Positions 10,165 through 23,522 of a DNA stretch of 54,022 bases are shown in pieces. The position numbers were made by a program, and so were the translations under genes. The stretch's first letter is position 1; the number at the start of each line of letters is the position of its first letter. The stretch lies in contig WELB01000163.1 of the NCBI GenBank assembly GCA_009602725.1, positions 99,657 through 153,678 of the forward strand. Reading direction: 5' to 3'. The stretch is from Spirogloea muscicola. Its lineage: Eukaryota > Streptophyta > Zygnematophyceae > Spirogloeales > Spirogloeaceae. Under the pieces are notes generated by a model. The model had not been told where the DNA came from and did no database searches. It was given only the letters and a program-made list of their open reading frames with translations.

Positions 10165-13100
10165 TCAGTGCTGAGAAAGCTCATGCCCTTCCTCCTCAGC
10201 GGTTTCACCTGTCCAGTCTGCCAGAGGTCCAAAGCCTGCGCGGATGTGCTGAAATCTGAGCCAGCCTGTGAGTGGCACTTTGTGCCACACACTCTCAGGC
10301 AGCAACCCCTGAACATTGTGAAGTCAAAACGAAAGCGTCATGATTGTAATTGACTTATGTGATATATGCTTTGCTTTGCTTTGTTTCACTTAGTACTTCT
10401 CAAAGAGAAAAGTGCTCTTGCAAGATGCACACTCTGCATGGCTTCCTTCTGCCTAGCAAGCAGCCATCCAATGCTTAGCAGTCAGTGGCAAGTGCCTGCA
10501 GAGAAAGTGCAGGCAACTTGTCTGAGTCACGTGCTCACCTTGCTGGCCAAGTACGCCATGCAACCAAAAATGCACGTCATTGTGCCGAGAATGATGCAAA
10601 TGGTGGAAAACCACCAAGCTAAGCTCTTGCCGCCTCGAGAAACACGATAATATCTGCCCACTCTTGATAGGGAACCGCTGCACACATCCCCTGGTACAAA
10701 TCTCTGTCGAGAATCCGCATATGCAAATTCTCCAGCACTGATGATGGAACAGCTAGCTGTTGGTACGAAGCCATCCATGAGGACACAAGTACGATTACCC
10801 TCTATACCAACATCCTGGTACCCAAAGTCGCACTGATAATCGCTCACTGTGCATGGACAGCTCGTAGTCACCAGCGGAGGCCGCACATAATGTTCGGTAT
10901 TCCAGCACTTGGAGCTGCGGACCTGCATATTAAAGGTATGGTTGACAGAAAGTCTCTGACAAGGTGACTTGGAACCTGGCTGCCAAGTGACTGTGCATAT
11001 GCCAGAACGATGAATACAGGCAATTTGTTGAGGGTTTTAGGGTTCACTGCCCTAGCTCAACTGTGACACAAACCGATCAGGTAGCCACATCAGAGTGAAA
11101 GACACAAACATACAAGAACCTGGCTTTGAAACAAACGGCACAAATGACTTCTCAACAGAGTACAAAACCATTCTGAAATGCCAGAGGTGCAACCAAGTTA
11201 CCTGGCGTTGCAGTGTGACATTCTGGCCGAGAGGGCAACCTGGAAGGAACCAGTCCTCATAATCTGAGGCATTGCACACTCTGTAGTCCCTATTGTCCTC
11301 CACAAAATCCAAGGGAACAATCACCTCCCTGCCAGTGGCATGGGAGGTGCCTCTGTGACCGTGCACCAGGAACTTCCTGCCTGCACCGTCTGGCTCAACC
11401 CGAATGTTGAAAACTGTCATAGGTCCCCCCGCGAAATACGTTGCAGTCCAACTCAGCCCTTCATCCAGAGAGTACTCCACCTTGTCAGTGATGCCCTGCA
11501 ACACATGGTTGGCAATCAGAAAGGCAGATTACGGAAATTGTTTATGACGTTTATAGTGCCAGAATCTCAAATGTTGCAACACACCTAAGAGGCTTGGACT
11601 GCAGAATGTAGAGCACTTCGTGGACCTAAGCATGAACTTCGTACTGACCTGCATCCAATGCTGGGCCATCACTATAACCCCGCCAGAGTCACCAAATTCG
11701 AAGATCTGGGGTCCCTTGGCAACCTCCTCCCACACTTGGCCTGCATCCCTGGACAGGTACGTGTTCACGATGTTGTCCTCGAAAAGATACTGCCCAACAT
11801 TCCCGGCTGCCATGATGATGCCCGGCGCCGACGCGTGCGCATAAAGGAATGGCAGGTAGGCCAGACCCAGGCTGCTGGCGCCATGCAAATGCAGAGAGCA
11901 CCCCTCCTCCAGCTTACAGTTGAGCTTCTTTCCTTCCCTGTCTACTTGTGGTGCAGTCACATTGCTCCACCTGTTGGATAACAAGAAGCGTGCTTCGCTG
12001 AGCCACCCAGGCGAATCAGTGTCTGGGAACAAGGGAACCAGCTTCTATCTTTACCTATGCATTGAGTAACACCAAACCCAGCAAATATTTGGCCAATGTG
12101 TGCTTGATCCATCCAAAGACAACAGTCAAAAAAATATATTGTACCTTCACGTTCCTGACTACAAGACAGGTAGAGATGCAGAGGTGCAAAGCTTACTTGT
12201 TGCCGTTGTCATAGCTGATCAGTGTGGTGGACTTTGCAACGAGACTATGTATTGGCCGCCAGGTCTGCTTCCCTGTGTCCTGATCACGATGAAGTCACAG
12301 CACATAGAATTGGTCTCTGAAGCCATACACGCAGTCAACATGCATGTCTAAATGAATGTGGAAGCAGTACCTCAAAGGCAGAGGGAATCAGCACACCAGG
12401 AATCACTTAGGCAGGCTATGCCTCTATAAAAAATAAGTAGTGGTACCCAAATCATATTGTCTTACCTCCTGTTCTTCGCCAGGGCTAGTTGGCAACAATT
12501 GATTTGCAATGTATACACCAGGAAGCCCCTGCAAGATCAAGCTCTGCGCTGTTATCCTTCCACTTCTATGCTTGGTGAGAAGGGAAGGCGGAAGGGCGTC
12601 TGTTGTGCTTATCTATTGAGGAGAAGACTTAAAGCATTTCTCCTCTTTTCATTCTTCCTTATGCTTGACACTGTAGCTTGCCATGTAACACACTTCCTGG
12701 ATGATTATCTAACATGGTGCCAATCAGGAAAGACACTTAATTAGGACGAGACGAGGCTGGGCATCAGTTGCCGCGAACAGTAGATTGCCTGGACTAGGAG
12801 CCCTTGCCTTGACTGACGCAAAATCAGTGGCACTCTGTACAGAGCCAGTCGTTCTGCTCAGGGCGACTGTGAAGAGCGTGTGTTTCGCATCGCTGACGAG
12901 AACGGCGCCCTGCCTCCGGTTCTCCCATGGGTCATAGCTAGCGTGGTCGAGTCCGACAAAAGCAGCAGTGGGATTGACATCGACAATGGAGTATGATTTT
13001 GCTGCCACGGGATAGGGGAAGCAAGCATCTGTAAATGTGTAGCCCCGATCGGAGCTGATTTTGAGCCTGATGCCTTGGCTGGTGGCGCCAAGGCGCCTGT

Positions 13101-16100
13101 CACAGTGCTCTGCCACAGCCTGATAACAAAAGTAGGAATTGCATGAGCAATCGAGTGTGCACGCGGCACAGGGCCACCTAAAACTGCATGCCAAGGTATC
13201 ATGGTGCAGCCACTAGTACACCACTGGAGCACATAGCTTTCTGGGTCGAGACGCGGAGAGCCACTTTACCAAGAAAAGGAGGTGACCAGCGAACTCTAGC
13301 TGATTGCCACATGGAACGATGTTGAGGTGCTTGCTTTTGAAGAAGTCCCCACTTATGACGTAGTCTGCATGAGGACTCCAGGCAGCGGGCAACCCAAGTG
13401 CAAGCTGCTCCCGTACGGCCTTTGTATTCTGAAAGACCGTTGCTAAGATGGTTTCCTGCATGAAGGGACATTGATGGTCTTCTCAACAACCTATGACACT
13501 TTGTCAAGACCTGGCAACAGAAACTACATGTAATGCTTCTTGTGAGGTTAGCAAATATTGGTATGTGTGAGGGTATCACCTTCTTGTAGAGAGCGTGAGA
13601 TTGTGACTGAAATGCCTGCAGAACATTAAGGACAGCAAAGGATGTCAAGGTATGCAGCAGCACAGGCAAAATCTCAACAAAAAGGGTCTGACATCTATTA
13701 CGTACTCTCCAACAGCCTGCTGTGATGGCTTGACACAACCTGACACTTTGTGGCAAGAGCTTGAACAAGATGCTCTTTGAGAGTCAGGAGAAAAGTATGA
13801 GAAGCTATGATGCTGTGACTCTATGCCATGATGCAGTTATCCTGCCTATGGTCCACAAATCTCATATACACAGGAGAAAGTATATGAATGTTGGGAGCAG
13901 CAGCAGCAGCAAAGAAAAAACAGGAAGAGGCACTGAGGGGCACTGAGGATCAAAGTACTCGTACATCACTCCACGCCCAATCAAAGTCAAGGAATCCTAA
14001 CAGGCGACCCTGTACAAGTCATCAGGAAGTGCAGTCAGATCTAGCTGCGACCAACGGCACAGGATTTTGGGCGCTGCCATGATGTGAAATAAATACCACA
14101 GTTATATGACTCAGCCCCAAAACAATATACAGTAGATCGTCCTCAGCCACACTGCAACACTTCCCAGCCAGAAACTTTTTCACAAATCTTAAATGCACAG
14201 CGCGTGTATCCATATACTGGCCAGAATCAAGGACCAAGGAGCGAGCCAACCACACAGAATACAGCACACAGAGTATCTCATTCCTTAGCTACGCTAACCT
14301 GAGATCTGGTAGTCAAGTTGGTCCATGTATCTCCAAAATCCTGAGTCAAAAACAGCTGCAATTGCCACAGACAAGTGTGCAACTCCCCCTTTACACTTCT
14401 TGACATGCTCCAGAAGGGGCAGAGAGGCATGTCCCATGAGCAGCTTCCTGAGATGTCACTCTCGGGCTTTCATGATGTACTTAGCAGCTATTACAAGATC
14501 CATCACTGAGCTGCTGCTCACATGATCGGCACATTGCAGCTTGTTGGAGAGCAATGCAGTGGAGCATCCACTCAAACGGACCAACACAAGCATCTGCAAT
14601 TCAACCACATAAATCTCAGATTTTATGCGCAAGGGCCTCCAATCTCATCCATATTGCAGTTCTCATAGAAACTCTGAGTAGCCATGCTGCACAAGCAAGA
14701 GACCTTTGAATTACGGCCCGCATTCCTTGGACTCTGAAGAATCAGCAGAAGCCAAAGAAGCTGTACACCAAGTTTCAAGAGAAGCCTCACTGCAGAACCA
14801 CTATCCTAAATGTACGTAGACACTCCAGTCGCCGTTGTTTGCAATTATACCCAGTTGCTCTTGGTCGGATGCCACCGGATGGTTACTTGTGTAATGTCAC
14901 CAGGAGGACCGTAGATGACCTGGTAAGACTTTCCTGCCAGATTACAGGGTTGAGCAGTAGGATCACAACAGAGCAAATAGAAACATTGACAACTCCAAGC
15001 ATCTGTGTCTTTTGTGCTCACTGGCAACAAAGTGTGGCTGCAACATGAAGTACTAGTAAGTGCTGAAATGACTATTGACTTGGGTATCGGTTGCATAGTA
15101 AGTATACCGTAATCTATGCTCTTCCAATGTGTTGAGTGAGTGCCCTGTAGGAAGATCTGCATAATTGCCCAAGGCTAATCAGCGATGATTGACTGCATAG
15201 ATATGTCTTATATGCACACACCTTGCAGCTCAATGGGCAAAACAATGTTCCAGTCGGCGCACCTTATTGGGTTCAGCAGGGTGGTAGTGCAATGCTTTTA
15301 TGCGATCATCTTGCCAGTCCCTGGGCAGTGTGTCATAGCCCAAGATCATTTTAGAGACTGGCTTTACACCAAATTGAGCTGTAATTTGAAGCAATGAGGG
15401 GTCGAAGCATTGCTGACTGTGGTTTAGTTGAATCTTGTCAGCTGCTTACTCCTCATTCTCATGGAACGCCTTTGCTCCAGGTACCTGTGCTGAATTTGGC
15501 ATGACAAGACCAGTCAGCGTAGAAGCTTTGATGGCCTCTTGTCTTTTCGAGGCAACCTTAGGTCAACATCTTGCATACAATTCTCAGCAATCACACAAGC
15601 ACTACCGAAAGTGGTGACAACAAAGGTTGCAACTATGCAGACCCAAGCAAGTGTAAGTCCTGGTCTTGCTTGTGACCTCCCTCCTTTGAGAGTTTCAGGG
15701 ATATCGTGGACAACGTTCTGGAGTACTTGTCCATGGGAAGTGGGTCCAGTTGGGCTTCTGCACCTTGCCCATCAGATTGGGTCAGGGACTGACCTGGCCA
15801 TCTGCAACTTGGTTCTGCCAAGTCGAACCTCCATTCTCGGAGCGATAGACGTTGCCTGAGAAGGCCAGTGCAAAGACGATCTGCACATCACGCAGTCTAT
15901 GAGTATGAGGAAGGACTCCCACCAGGCTGCAAAGGTCAGAAATTGCAGGATGCGCCTGGTCAATCGAGCAACGCCGCCTTGCTAGCTGCCAGCAACAAAC
16001 GCAGGAGACATTGCTGCTGTACCTGGTCGGACGGGCCTACCCACTGGAAGCTGACGAGGTTGTCATGGAACTGCACCTGCGTGAGCTTGCTGGCAAAGCT

Positions 16101-16530
16101 TGTCAGCATGTACGATTGCTGTGGAGAGTAACCCCACAGACAGCACGAGCTGTAGAGAACTCCAATGTTGTAGCTAAGGACCAGACACTAATCGTGAGAT
16201 TGAGCAAATCTACTCCCAGGGCGTGCTGGTGGCTCCAATCTGCAGTTTCTTGGAATGTCGAGGTCCATTGAGCCACCGAAGCAGAGGGCGACTGTCAAGG
16301 GCCCGTCCTCGGAACGAAATCCCATCACGGAGAGCTAACGACGGGCGCCCTCAGCATGTCACATGCCATTTCTTCGTAGGTGTGCGAGGGCGGAAGGAGC
16401 GCCACGAGAGGGTGTCTCTCACCTCGGCCTGCAGCACCAAGGGTACCTCCAGGCAGTTGACAGCCGGTGGGACGCCATCCAAGGCCAGGAGCAGCAGGAG
16501 GAGCAGGATCGAGTGCCGCGACGCCGGCAG
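10165..16530 (-). CDS. VPS10-domain (sortilin-type) sorting receptor A
   Basis: Exons seen on the minus strand: signal peptide ending 16423; 16076-16023; 15880-15794; 15717-15677; 15156-15108; 14933-14851; 14355-14299; 14009-13965; 13455-13270; 13119-12808; 12528-12466; 12280-12197; 11970-11649; 11495-11202; 10922-10539; 10308-10165. At least one exon on each side of 15156-14851 is unresolved. The protein has a leucine-rich signal, ten-bladed-propeller Asp-boxes (SENGGSTW, TQDFGDTW, SSDRGYTF, SRDAGQVW, SLDEGLSW), a Cys-rich 10CC module (SCPCTVSDYQCDFGY), one membrane helix and a short tail. Such receptors carry cargo between Golgi and endosome/vacuole. The initiator ATG is not visible: the signal exon frame stays open, without Met, into the N gap. 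One intron appears to use a GC donor at 12807. All other seen exons are intact. Confidence 0.85.
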
Positions 16531-16732
16531 CCGAGGCGGAGGCAGCTGGCGGGAGTGCCGCGCCAGCTGCCCCGGCGGCCGCGCGGCCGCCGTGGCGGCC
16601 GCGGGGCTCGCCACTGCCGCCACGGGGCTGTGCCAGGAGAAGGGGCCGTGTGGGAGGAACAGGCAGTCGACGCCACGAGGTGGTGTACTCAACGACCAGC
16701 CGTGCTTTGACGAAGGGAGGGACCGCCACGCC

Positions 16733-16773
<41 letters not shown>
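16733..16773 (+). repeat. (CCG)n repeat at edge of assembly gap
   Basis: Pure CCG units run straight into the N block at 16774, so the gap is most likely a repeat-caused assembly break. Confidence 0.9.
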
Positions 16774-17766
16774 NNNNNNNNNNNNNNNNNNNNNNNNNNN
16801 NNNNNNNNNNNNNNNNNNNNNNNNNNNNNNNNNNNNNNNNNNNNNNNNNNNNNNNNNNNNNNNNNNNNNNNNNNNNNNNNNNNNNNNNNNNNNNNNNNNN
16901 NNNNNNNNNNNNNNNNNNNNNNNNNNNNNNNNNNNNNNNNNNNNNNNNNNNNNNNNNNNNNNNNNNNNNNNNNNNNNNNNNNNNNNNNNNNNNNNNNNNN
17001 NNNNNNNNNNNNNNNNNNNNNNNNNNNNNNNNNNNNNNNNNNNNNNNNNNNNNNNNNNNNNNNNNNNNNNNNNNNNNNNNNNNNNNNNNNNNNNNNNNNN
17101 NNNNNNNNNNNNNNNNNNNNNNNNNNNNNNNNNNNNNNNNNNNNNNNNNNNNNNNNNNNNNNNNNNNNNNNNNNNNNNNNNNNNNNNNNNNNNNNNNNNN
17201 NNNNNNNNNNNNNNNNNNNNNNNNNNNNNNNNNNNNNNNNNNNNNNNNNNNNNNNNNNNNNNNNNNNNNNNNNNNNNNNNNNNNNNNNNNNNNNNNNNNN
17301 NNNNNNNNNNNNNNNNNNNNNNNNNNNNNNNNNNNNNNNNNNNNNNNNNNNNNNNNNNNNNNNNNNNNNNNNNNNNNNNNNNNNNNNNNNNNNNNNNNNN
17401 NNNNNNNNNNNNNNNNNNNNNNNNNNNNNNNNNNNNNNNNNNNNNNNNNNNNNNNNNNNNNNNNNNNNNNNNNNNNNNNNNNNNNNNNNNNNNNNNNNNN
17501 NNNNNNNNNNNNNNNNNNNNNNNNNNNNNNNNNNNNNNNNNNNNNNNNNNNNNNNNNNNNNNNNNNNNNNNNNNNNNNNNNNNNNNNNNNNNNNNNNNNN
17601 NNNNNNNNNNNNNNNNNNNNNNNNNNNNNNNNNNNNNNNNNNNNNNNNNNNNNNNNNNNNNNNNNNNNNNNNNNNNNNNNNNNNNNNNNNNNNNNNNNNN
17701 NNNNNNNNNNNNNNNNNNNNNNNNNNNNNNNNNNNNNNNNNNNNNNNNNNNNNNNNNNNNNNNNNN
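16774..17766. other. Assembly gap (993 N)
   Basis: Unknown sequence between two divergent genes. It should hold their shared promoter region, the start codon of the cytochrome b561 gene and perhaps that of receptor A. Confidence 0.98.
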
Positions 17767-20700
17767 GGCGCGGCTGGCGGCGGCCTTGCTCCTCCTCGCT
17801 GGCTCGGTGACGACGGCGGCAGCGGCGGCGCCGGCGCGGCGCGCCGCGGGTGGCGCGTGCGGCAGCACGAGCAAGTGGGTGGGGTTTTCGGCGGACCTCA
17901 GCATGGAGCAGCACCAGCTGCGGGGCTCCGTCGACATCCTGGACGACTGTACCTTCCAGGTCTCACAGCTTCTGGCGGCGCCATGGCTGCCGCGTGCCAG
18001 TGCCTGGCCAGTGTGCCCGTGCTTGTGGGCCCCTCAGCTGCCGTAGCCGCCGCCTCCGCCTGCGCCTCCTTAGCCGGCATTGACGGTTGTCGCCTTTGGG
18101 CCTTCTGCCTCAGGTGACGCGCTTCGACATGCTCCCCGGGCGCGACGTCTACTGGTGGGGCGCTGCATCAGATGCCCTGGAGGACCTGCTCGCTGGCACG
18201 CCTGTCGCAGATGCTGCGCTCGAGGGCAAATACGACCACTCAACCTTCGAGGTCAGTGGACAAGCGCCATTTGGCCCCGGCTGTGCAGCCCCACATCCAA
18301 TTATGTAGGTGGGACTGATGCGCAACATGGAACTTGTAGGAGCACATTGGCAAGTTACTGGTTGACTCACTTTTGGAGGACAGACTTTGGCAAGGCATGG
18401 CTACCAGGCCCAATGCTTCCTGCTGCGGCAGCTGACGGTCTCGAGGACCGTGTAGGGACCTCCACTGGTGTGAAAGAGTGCTGCACAATTGTTCTTGAGA
18501 CTGAGTCACTGGTAGAGAGACTGACTCATCGGCGTGTGTCAGGTGACTCTGGCGAACGGTGTCACTTGGGACAGCATCGGCCTGCTGGGGGTGTGGTCTA
18601 GAGCAACGGCCTCGGACTACGGGCACATCCTCCTCCAGGTGGTGGAATCAGCGGAGGCACCGTCGGCTGCGCCACAGCGCCGCCGCAAGGGCGATCTTGG
18701 GAGGCCGCTCTTTGGGGCAGGCTCGCCCTCTCCTGCGCCAGCGCCTGGGGTGGCACCGCAGCCGTCGTCCGCCCTGGACGGATTGGGCTCTCACAGTGGA
18801 AAGCACGGTGTGAAGCAGTGGACCATGTTCCGCAGCTGCAAGAAGCTGAGCGCCACGTACCGTGTCCGCTGGACCCTGGATGCCGAGGCGGGCGTGGTGG
18901 AGCTTGGCCTGGAGGCAATTGTACTGCCGTCGCAGTACCTCGCATTCGGCTGGGCCAACCCCGCCGGCGACGTCAAGCAGCCCATGGTCGGTGCCGACGT
19001 CACTGTTGTTGGCTTCAAGAACGAGGTGAGCCCTTGCGTGCAGGGCCCAGTCGCCGCCGCTGCGATGTTGCGCGTCATAGGGCCCACGATCTCCATGGAG
19101 TTGCTGCAAGCAGACTCTTGTCATGTGGCCGTTGCAAGTTAGGTTACATGGTTGCTATTTGCACAGCATAGCTACGGCGTGGGCTAGTACACATGCGGGC
19201 AGCTGCACATGCACACCATGCACTATACTTCACCTCCTCTCACCTTAGCATCCACACTCTGTGCTTTCAAGAGTCTTCTTTCTTCTTTGTCGACAAGAAA
19301 CAAGCTCAACCTAGTCTGTGCTGCCATGACAGTCAGCTCCTTTTTCAGAGGACTACTTTCTGGAGAGCAAGGATACTTGCAGCTGGGACCCTATGGATCC
19401 TGCTGGGGTGTGCCCCGATGTTTTCCTGGCGGATGGGCTGCAGAATGCCAGCAATGTCGAGCTGGTCCATGGCCAGCGGCTCGATGGTCAGCTCTTGTCA
19501 CTACAATTTGACAGTGCACAATCTGCTACTATGCATCCTCTGCACTCAGTCCTGGCAAATGGCATTCAACTTTGTTTTACCATACACTCAGAGCTTGTCA
19601 AATATGGCATGATGCATTGATGACCTATCACGGTTCAGCTGGTCTTGGGCTGTGGTTGTTATCAAAGCTGACATCACAAGTAACGAGCACGTGTTGATGA
19701 GTGACATATCTTCAGTGAGGCGTCATCCAAGGTGCTGGATGTCGCTTTTGTAAACAAAATTGTCTATTGTCTCGTTTATGCTTCCAGGGGTTATGCTCGT
19801 CAGGTACCAGAGGATGCTAGCGAGCCCTGACAGGCGCTTTGACCATGACATCCAGCCTGACATTCGCATGCAAGTGATCTGGGCTTTGGGGGCGCTGCAC
19901 ATGCCGGACGATGAGATTCCGCACGTCCAGCCCACCTTTCACGGGGCCGCAGAGGGCACAACTTATGGCAGCACCGAGCTCCTGCTTGGCGAGCCATACG
20001 ACGACTGCCAGGGCCCTCTTGAAGCCCTCAACCTCGATGTGGGCTCCCCAGTCGTGCCGGTTGACCGAGGTGCCACCCTGCCAGTCACGGCTGCTGCCAC
20101 TACTCACTACCCAAATCCTCCATCGAATGCCAGGAGCCTGCACATCAAGGGAATCGAGTCACCCATCCTCAAGGTCAGGCAACCTGTTCCATTCTTGATA
20201 CTGTTTTGCCTTCTTCGACACTTTGGCACCAGCAGTTCAGTTTGTTATTGAGAGAGTGTGCACCTTTTCTACAGGTAGAGAGAGGTGTACCAGTGGACTT
20301 CTCCATTCAGGCAGGTCACGATGTTCCATTCTATGTGACTTCGGACCCTGTCGGAGGTGCCCGCAACTCCAGTGAGACAGTATTTGCAGGTGGAGAGACT
20401 GCCCATGGGGTGCCCACTGCTCCATGTTATCTTACATGGACACCAAATAGCAGCACACCCAACCTCGTCTACTACCAGGTGAGAGTAGCCGGATCAACAT
20501 TGACATTGACAGGGAGTAGCACGCTTGTCAGGCTTGTTGAGCACAGTGTCGGGCTCTTTTGCAGATATCAAGGGAAGTCAAATTCTGCTATGAAGTCTAG
20601 GTTGATGTCCAACCCAATGTCAATTTAATTTCCATGTAGGCATTCGTTTGCTGCCCAAGTGTATTCTGTATCATGTAGCTAAGGTTTGTCTTACCGTCAC

Positions 20701-23522
20701 TTGCCCAGTCATACAGCGAGCCAAAGATGGGCTGGAAAGTACAAGTTGTGGACGGGGGCCTGACAGACATGTACCAGAACCATACAATGCTGGCCGATGA
20801 CCAGGTGCTGCCTATTCCCCTCATTGAATTGATCTTGGCTTTGGCCTACTTGCTTTGTGGAGGGTTGGATCTTGTCTCAGATGCTCTTCAGATTGTGTAT
20901 AAGATCATCAGTGCAATGCAAGCCAACCTCTTCGTGACTTTCGTGTGGGGAGATGATAACAGCAGATGAGCCAAAATGTCAATGCATTGTTACGTTTTGT
21001 ACCCTGCCTTACTGGTTGTGCTATATCCTCCTGCACTGTGTCACCATCATGACTCAAGCATGACCTTAGACATGTCATTGTTCTACGCTAATGGATCAGG
21101 TCACATTGTTCTGGACCCTCACTGAAGAGCAAATTGCATTTGCCGTCCGAGGAAGTCAGCCGAGTGGGTGGCTCGCCATTGCACTTGGAAGGTATGGGTC
21201 ACGTTGGCTTCTCGCGTTGCAAGTTGGTTTGTTGATGACTGACGCTCATGAAGAGTAGACCTAGAAGTTAAGGTGGTCATCATAGAAAGTGTACACTTAT
21301 CAGAAGGAATGCAAAGACTGCTTGCAGTCTATTGACAAACGATGAATGATACTGAAGGCTACCAAGTGGGCATTGTGGGCAGAGGCATGGTGGACTCGTA
21401 CGCATATGTTGGATGGATAGAGGACGGTGTCGGGAAAGTGGGGACCTACTACATTGATGGAAAACATGCTTATGCTGTGCACAAGACCGAAGAGGAGCTC
21501 CTGATGGCCAAGTGTGATCAAAGCAGTGGTATCATTACATTCGAATTCTCGAGGCTGCTGAGGCCAGACCCCAAGGTCTGTGGAGATCAGTGCGGCGTAA
21601 CCATCAATCCCGAATCTGACCTCAAGGTCGTCTGGGCCTACGGCCTGGACTGGACATCAGGTGGACCTTTTCGCTCTTCAATACTATCACAAGCTGCCGG
21701 CTGACTTGTACAGTGTGGACCAATATTTGGATTTTGAGTGGGATAGTATACTATCTATACTTCGAGATGATAGGATCTGGGTCACAACTGTGGCATTGCC
21801 TTGACCTTGAGGCTTCCGGTGCTCAGGGACACTCACGCATGAAAACAAACACATGCAAGCCAGCAGCAGTGTGACCCTCGTTGACCTCCGCACCGGTGAA
21901 GCAATGGTGGAGCACCTGCAGCCAGTCTTTGTGGTAAGTTTCAAGTCCTTCACGCCGTTGTGTCTCTCAGCTCCACCAATTAATATCATGCAACTTAACT
22001 TCTGCCTGGTTGCAATTGATCACCAACTGCAACTCCACGTTAAGCAGGTCTCTGCACGAGGTGTGTGCACCAGCTTCTGTAGAGTTGAAATAGTGAAAGC
22101 GTATCTCTCTTGCAAAATACAGTCGTGCTGCACCACTCATGCATCAAGTTTTGGTAACTTACTGCAGGTTCATGGCTTCATGATGTTCATAGCGTGGGGG
22201 TTGCTCCTGCCTTTTGGCATGCTGGCTGCTCGATATATAAAGAAGGGGGACTGGCTTCAGTGCGTATAGTGACTGAATGATATGTTGTGTTTCAAGTAGC
22301 TCTGAGTTGCCTTGTCAGCTTGGAGCTGTGCTGCTAAAGGGGGAGGGATAAAGTGCTCAGGTTGTAAGCACGATACCCACGCAAGGTCGCAGTCTATTGT
22401 GCATGACTTGCTGAAATTGACAGATAATTGCGGTGCAGGATACACATGTATACTCAATATTCTGGAATGGCGGTCATGGCCCTAGGCCTGCTCTTTGCCA
22501 TGGGAGAGCTCAAAGGGTAAGTTAATCCGTGGCTGCTGGAAAGCTGGCCATATGTTGTTCTTTAGAAAGCGCCTTGTTGCTGGATTGGCGCGTCTACACA
22601 GACTTATGATTGACCACTCCTTTGATTGGTAGATTTGACTTCAAGTCTCTGCACTCAAGGATAGGGCTGGCCGCCCTGCTGTTAGCAAGCTGGCAACCTT
22701 GCAATGCCTACATGAGGCCTGCCAAGCCCGCCCCAGGAGAGCGGCCCTCACGATCACGTATGCTGTGGCAGCTCACTCACCAGTAAGTGTCCTGATCAAC
22801 GTGGTTGCCTGAATCAGCAGGAATTCGATGCCCACATACACGCTATCGCCTCTCTCACCCATGTAGTCAGCACCGTCGTTCCTGTGGTTTGAGGTTTGAA
22901 GATGCCAGCTACATCTTATACTGTTGTGAAACTCCTGGGCTTGGCAACACTGCAAGCCACTCAATCAACTGCTAATGAAGGCAGGTTCTGCTCAGCCTTT
23001 GATTTTGTTAGCTCACATTGTGCAGCTACTCTGGGAGGATTGCCTTGCTCCTCGGAGGGGCTGCCTTGATGAGCGGCATATTGCAGCTGCGGGTCATGGA
23101 CGGGGTGGACACCACCAGCATGGGCCTTGAAGTGGCGCTTGGAGTCTGGCTCTGCTGTGTTCTTGCTTTCGTCGCCCTCCAGGAGTACAGAAGGTCAGCC
23201 CTTCTTTATGCTGAAATGTGTCAGTAGCTTGCCTCAAAGACGAAGAGATGAGGCCGGCAGACTTTCAGAGTGGTATGCCGAGCCCGTGCCATGTGACTGT
23301 AAATGCAGACGGGAGTCCACCACTGGTGCTGGAGTTTACCACGATTGGGCCAAGGTTGGGCAGCAGGTGACGACGACTGACCCGGAGTCTGAGGCGCTTG
23401 AGAGCGAGCAAGCGGACCTGCTCCAGGCTCAACGGGAGGCCATCTCGCAGAGGAATGGACATGGTGGCGGTGAGAAGAGCTCCTCTGCCAGAGGCAAGGA
23501 GATCCAGCTCCAGGCGTTATAA
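17767..23522 (+). CDS. Cytochrome b561, DM13 and DOMON domain protein (At5g54830-like)
   Basis: Fifteen exons: from the gap to 17959, 18114-18251, 18543-19025, 19351-19486, 19788-20173, 20275-20478, 20709-20803, 21100-21191, 21383-21660, 21827-21933, 22168-22259, 22439-22516, 22633-22782, 23025-23193, 23240-23522. Domain order: signal peptide (Ala/Leu-rich, start in gap); DM13 (LRGSVDILDDCTFQ, FDMLPGRDVYWWG); DOMON 1 (CKKLSATYRVRWTLD); a cupredoxin-like stretch (IQAGHDVPFYVTSDPVGG, MGWKVQVVDGG); DOMON 2 (GWLAIALG, YAYVGWIEDG); cytochrome b561 helices with candidate haem His in VHGFMMF, QIHMYTQYSGM, SLHSRIGL and THHYSGR; charged tail ending KEIQLQAL. The order matches the plant protein At5g54830. 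It probably moves electrons across a membrane to an extracytoplasmic acceptor (family inference; substrate unknown). Confidence 0.9.

Noticed and set aside
11828-11850. Resemblance of GCGTGCGCATAAAGGAATGG to the retrotransposon 3' terminus
   Set aside because: It lies within a conserved coding exon of receptor A (…FLYAHASAPG) and lacks the neighbouring element blocks.
16223-18046. Long open frames spanning the N gaps (also 36508-38138)
   Set aside because: They are open only because N codons translate as X; the real genes are spliced and lie on one side of each gap.
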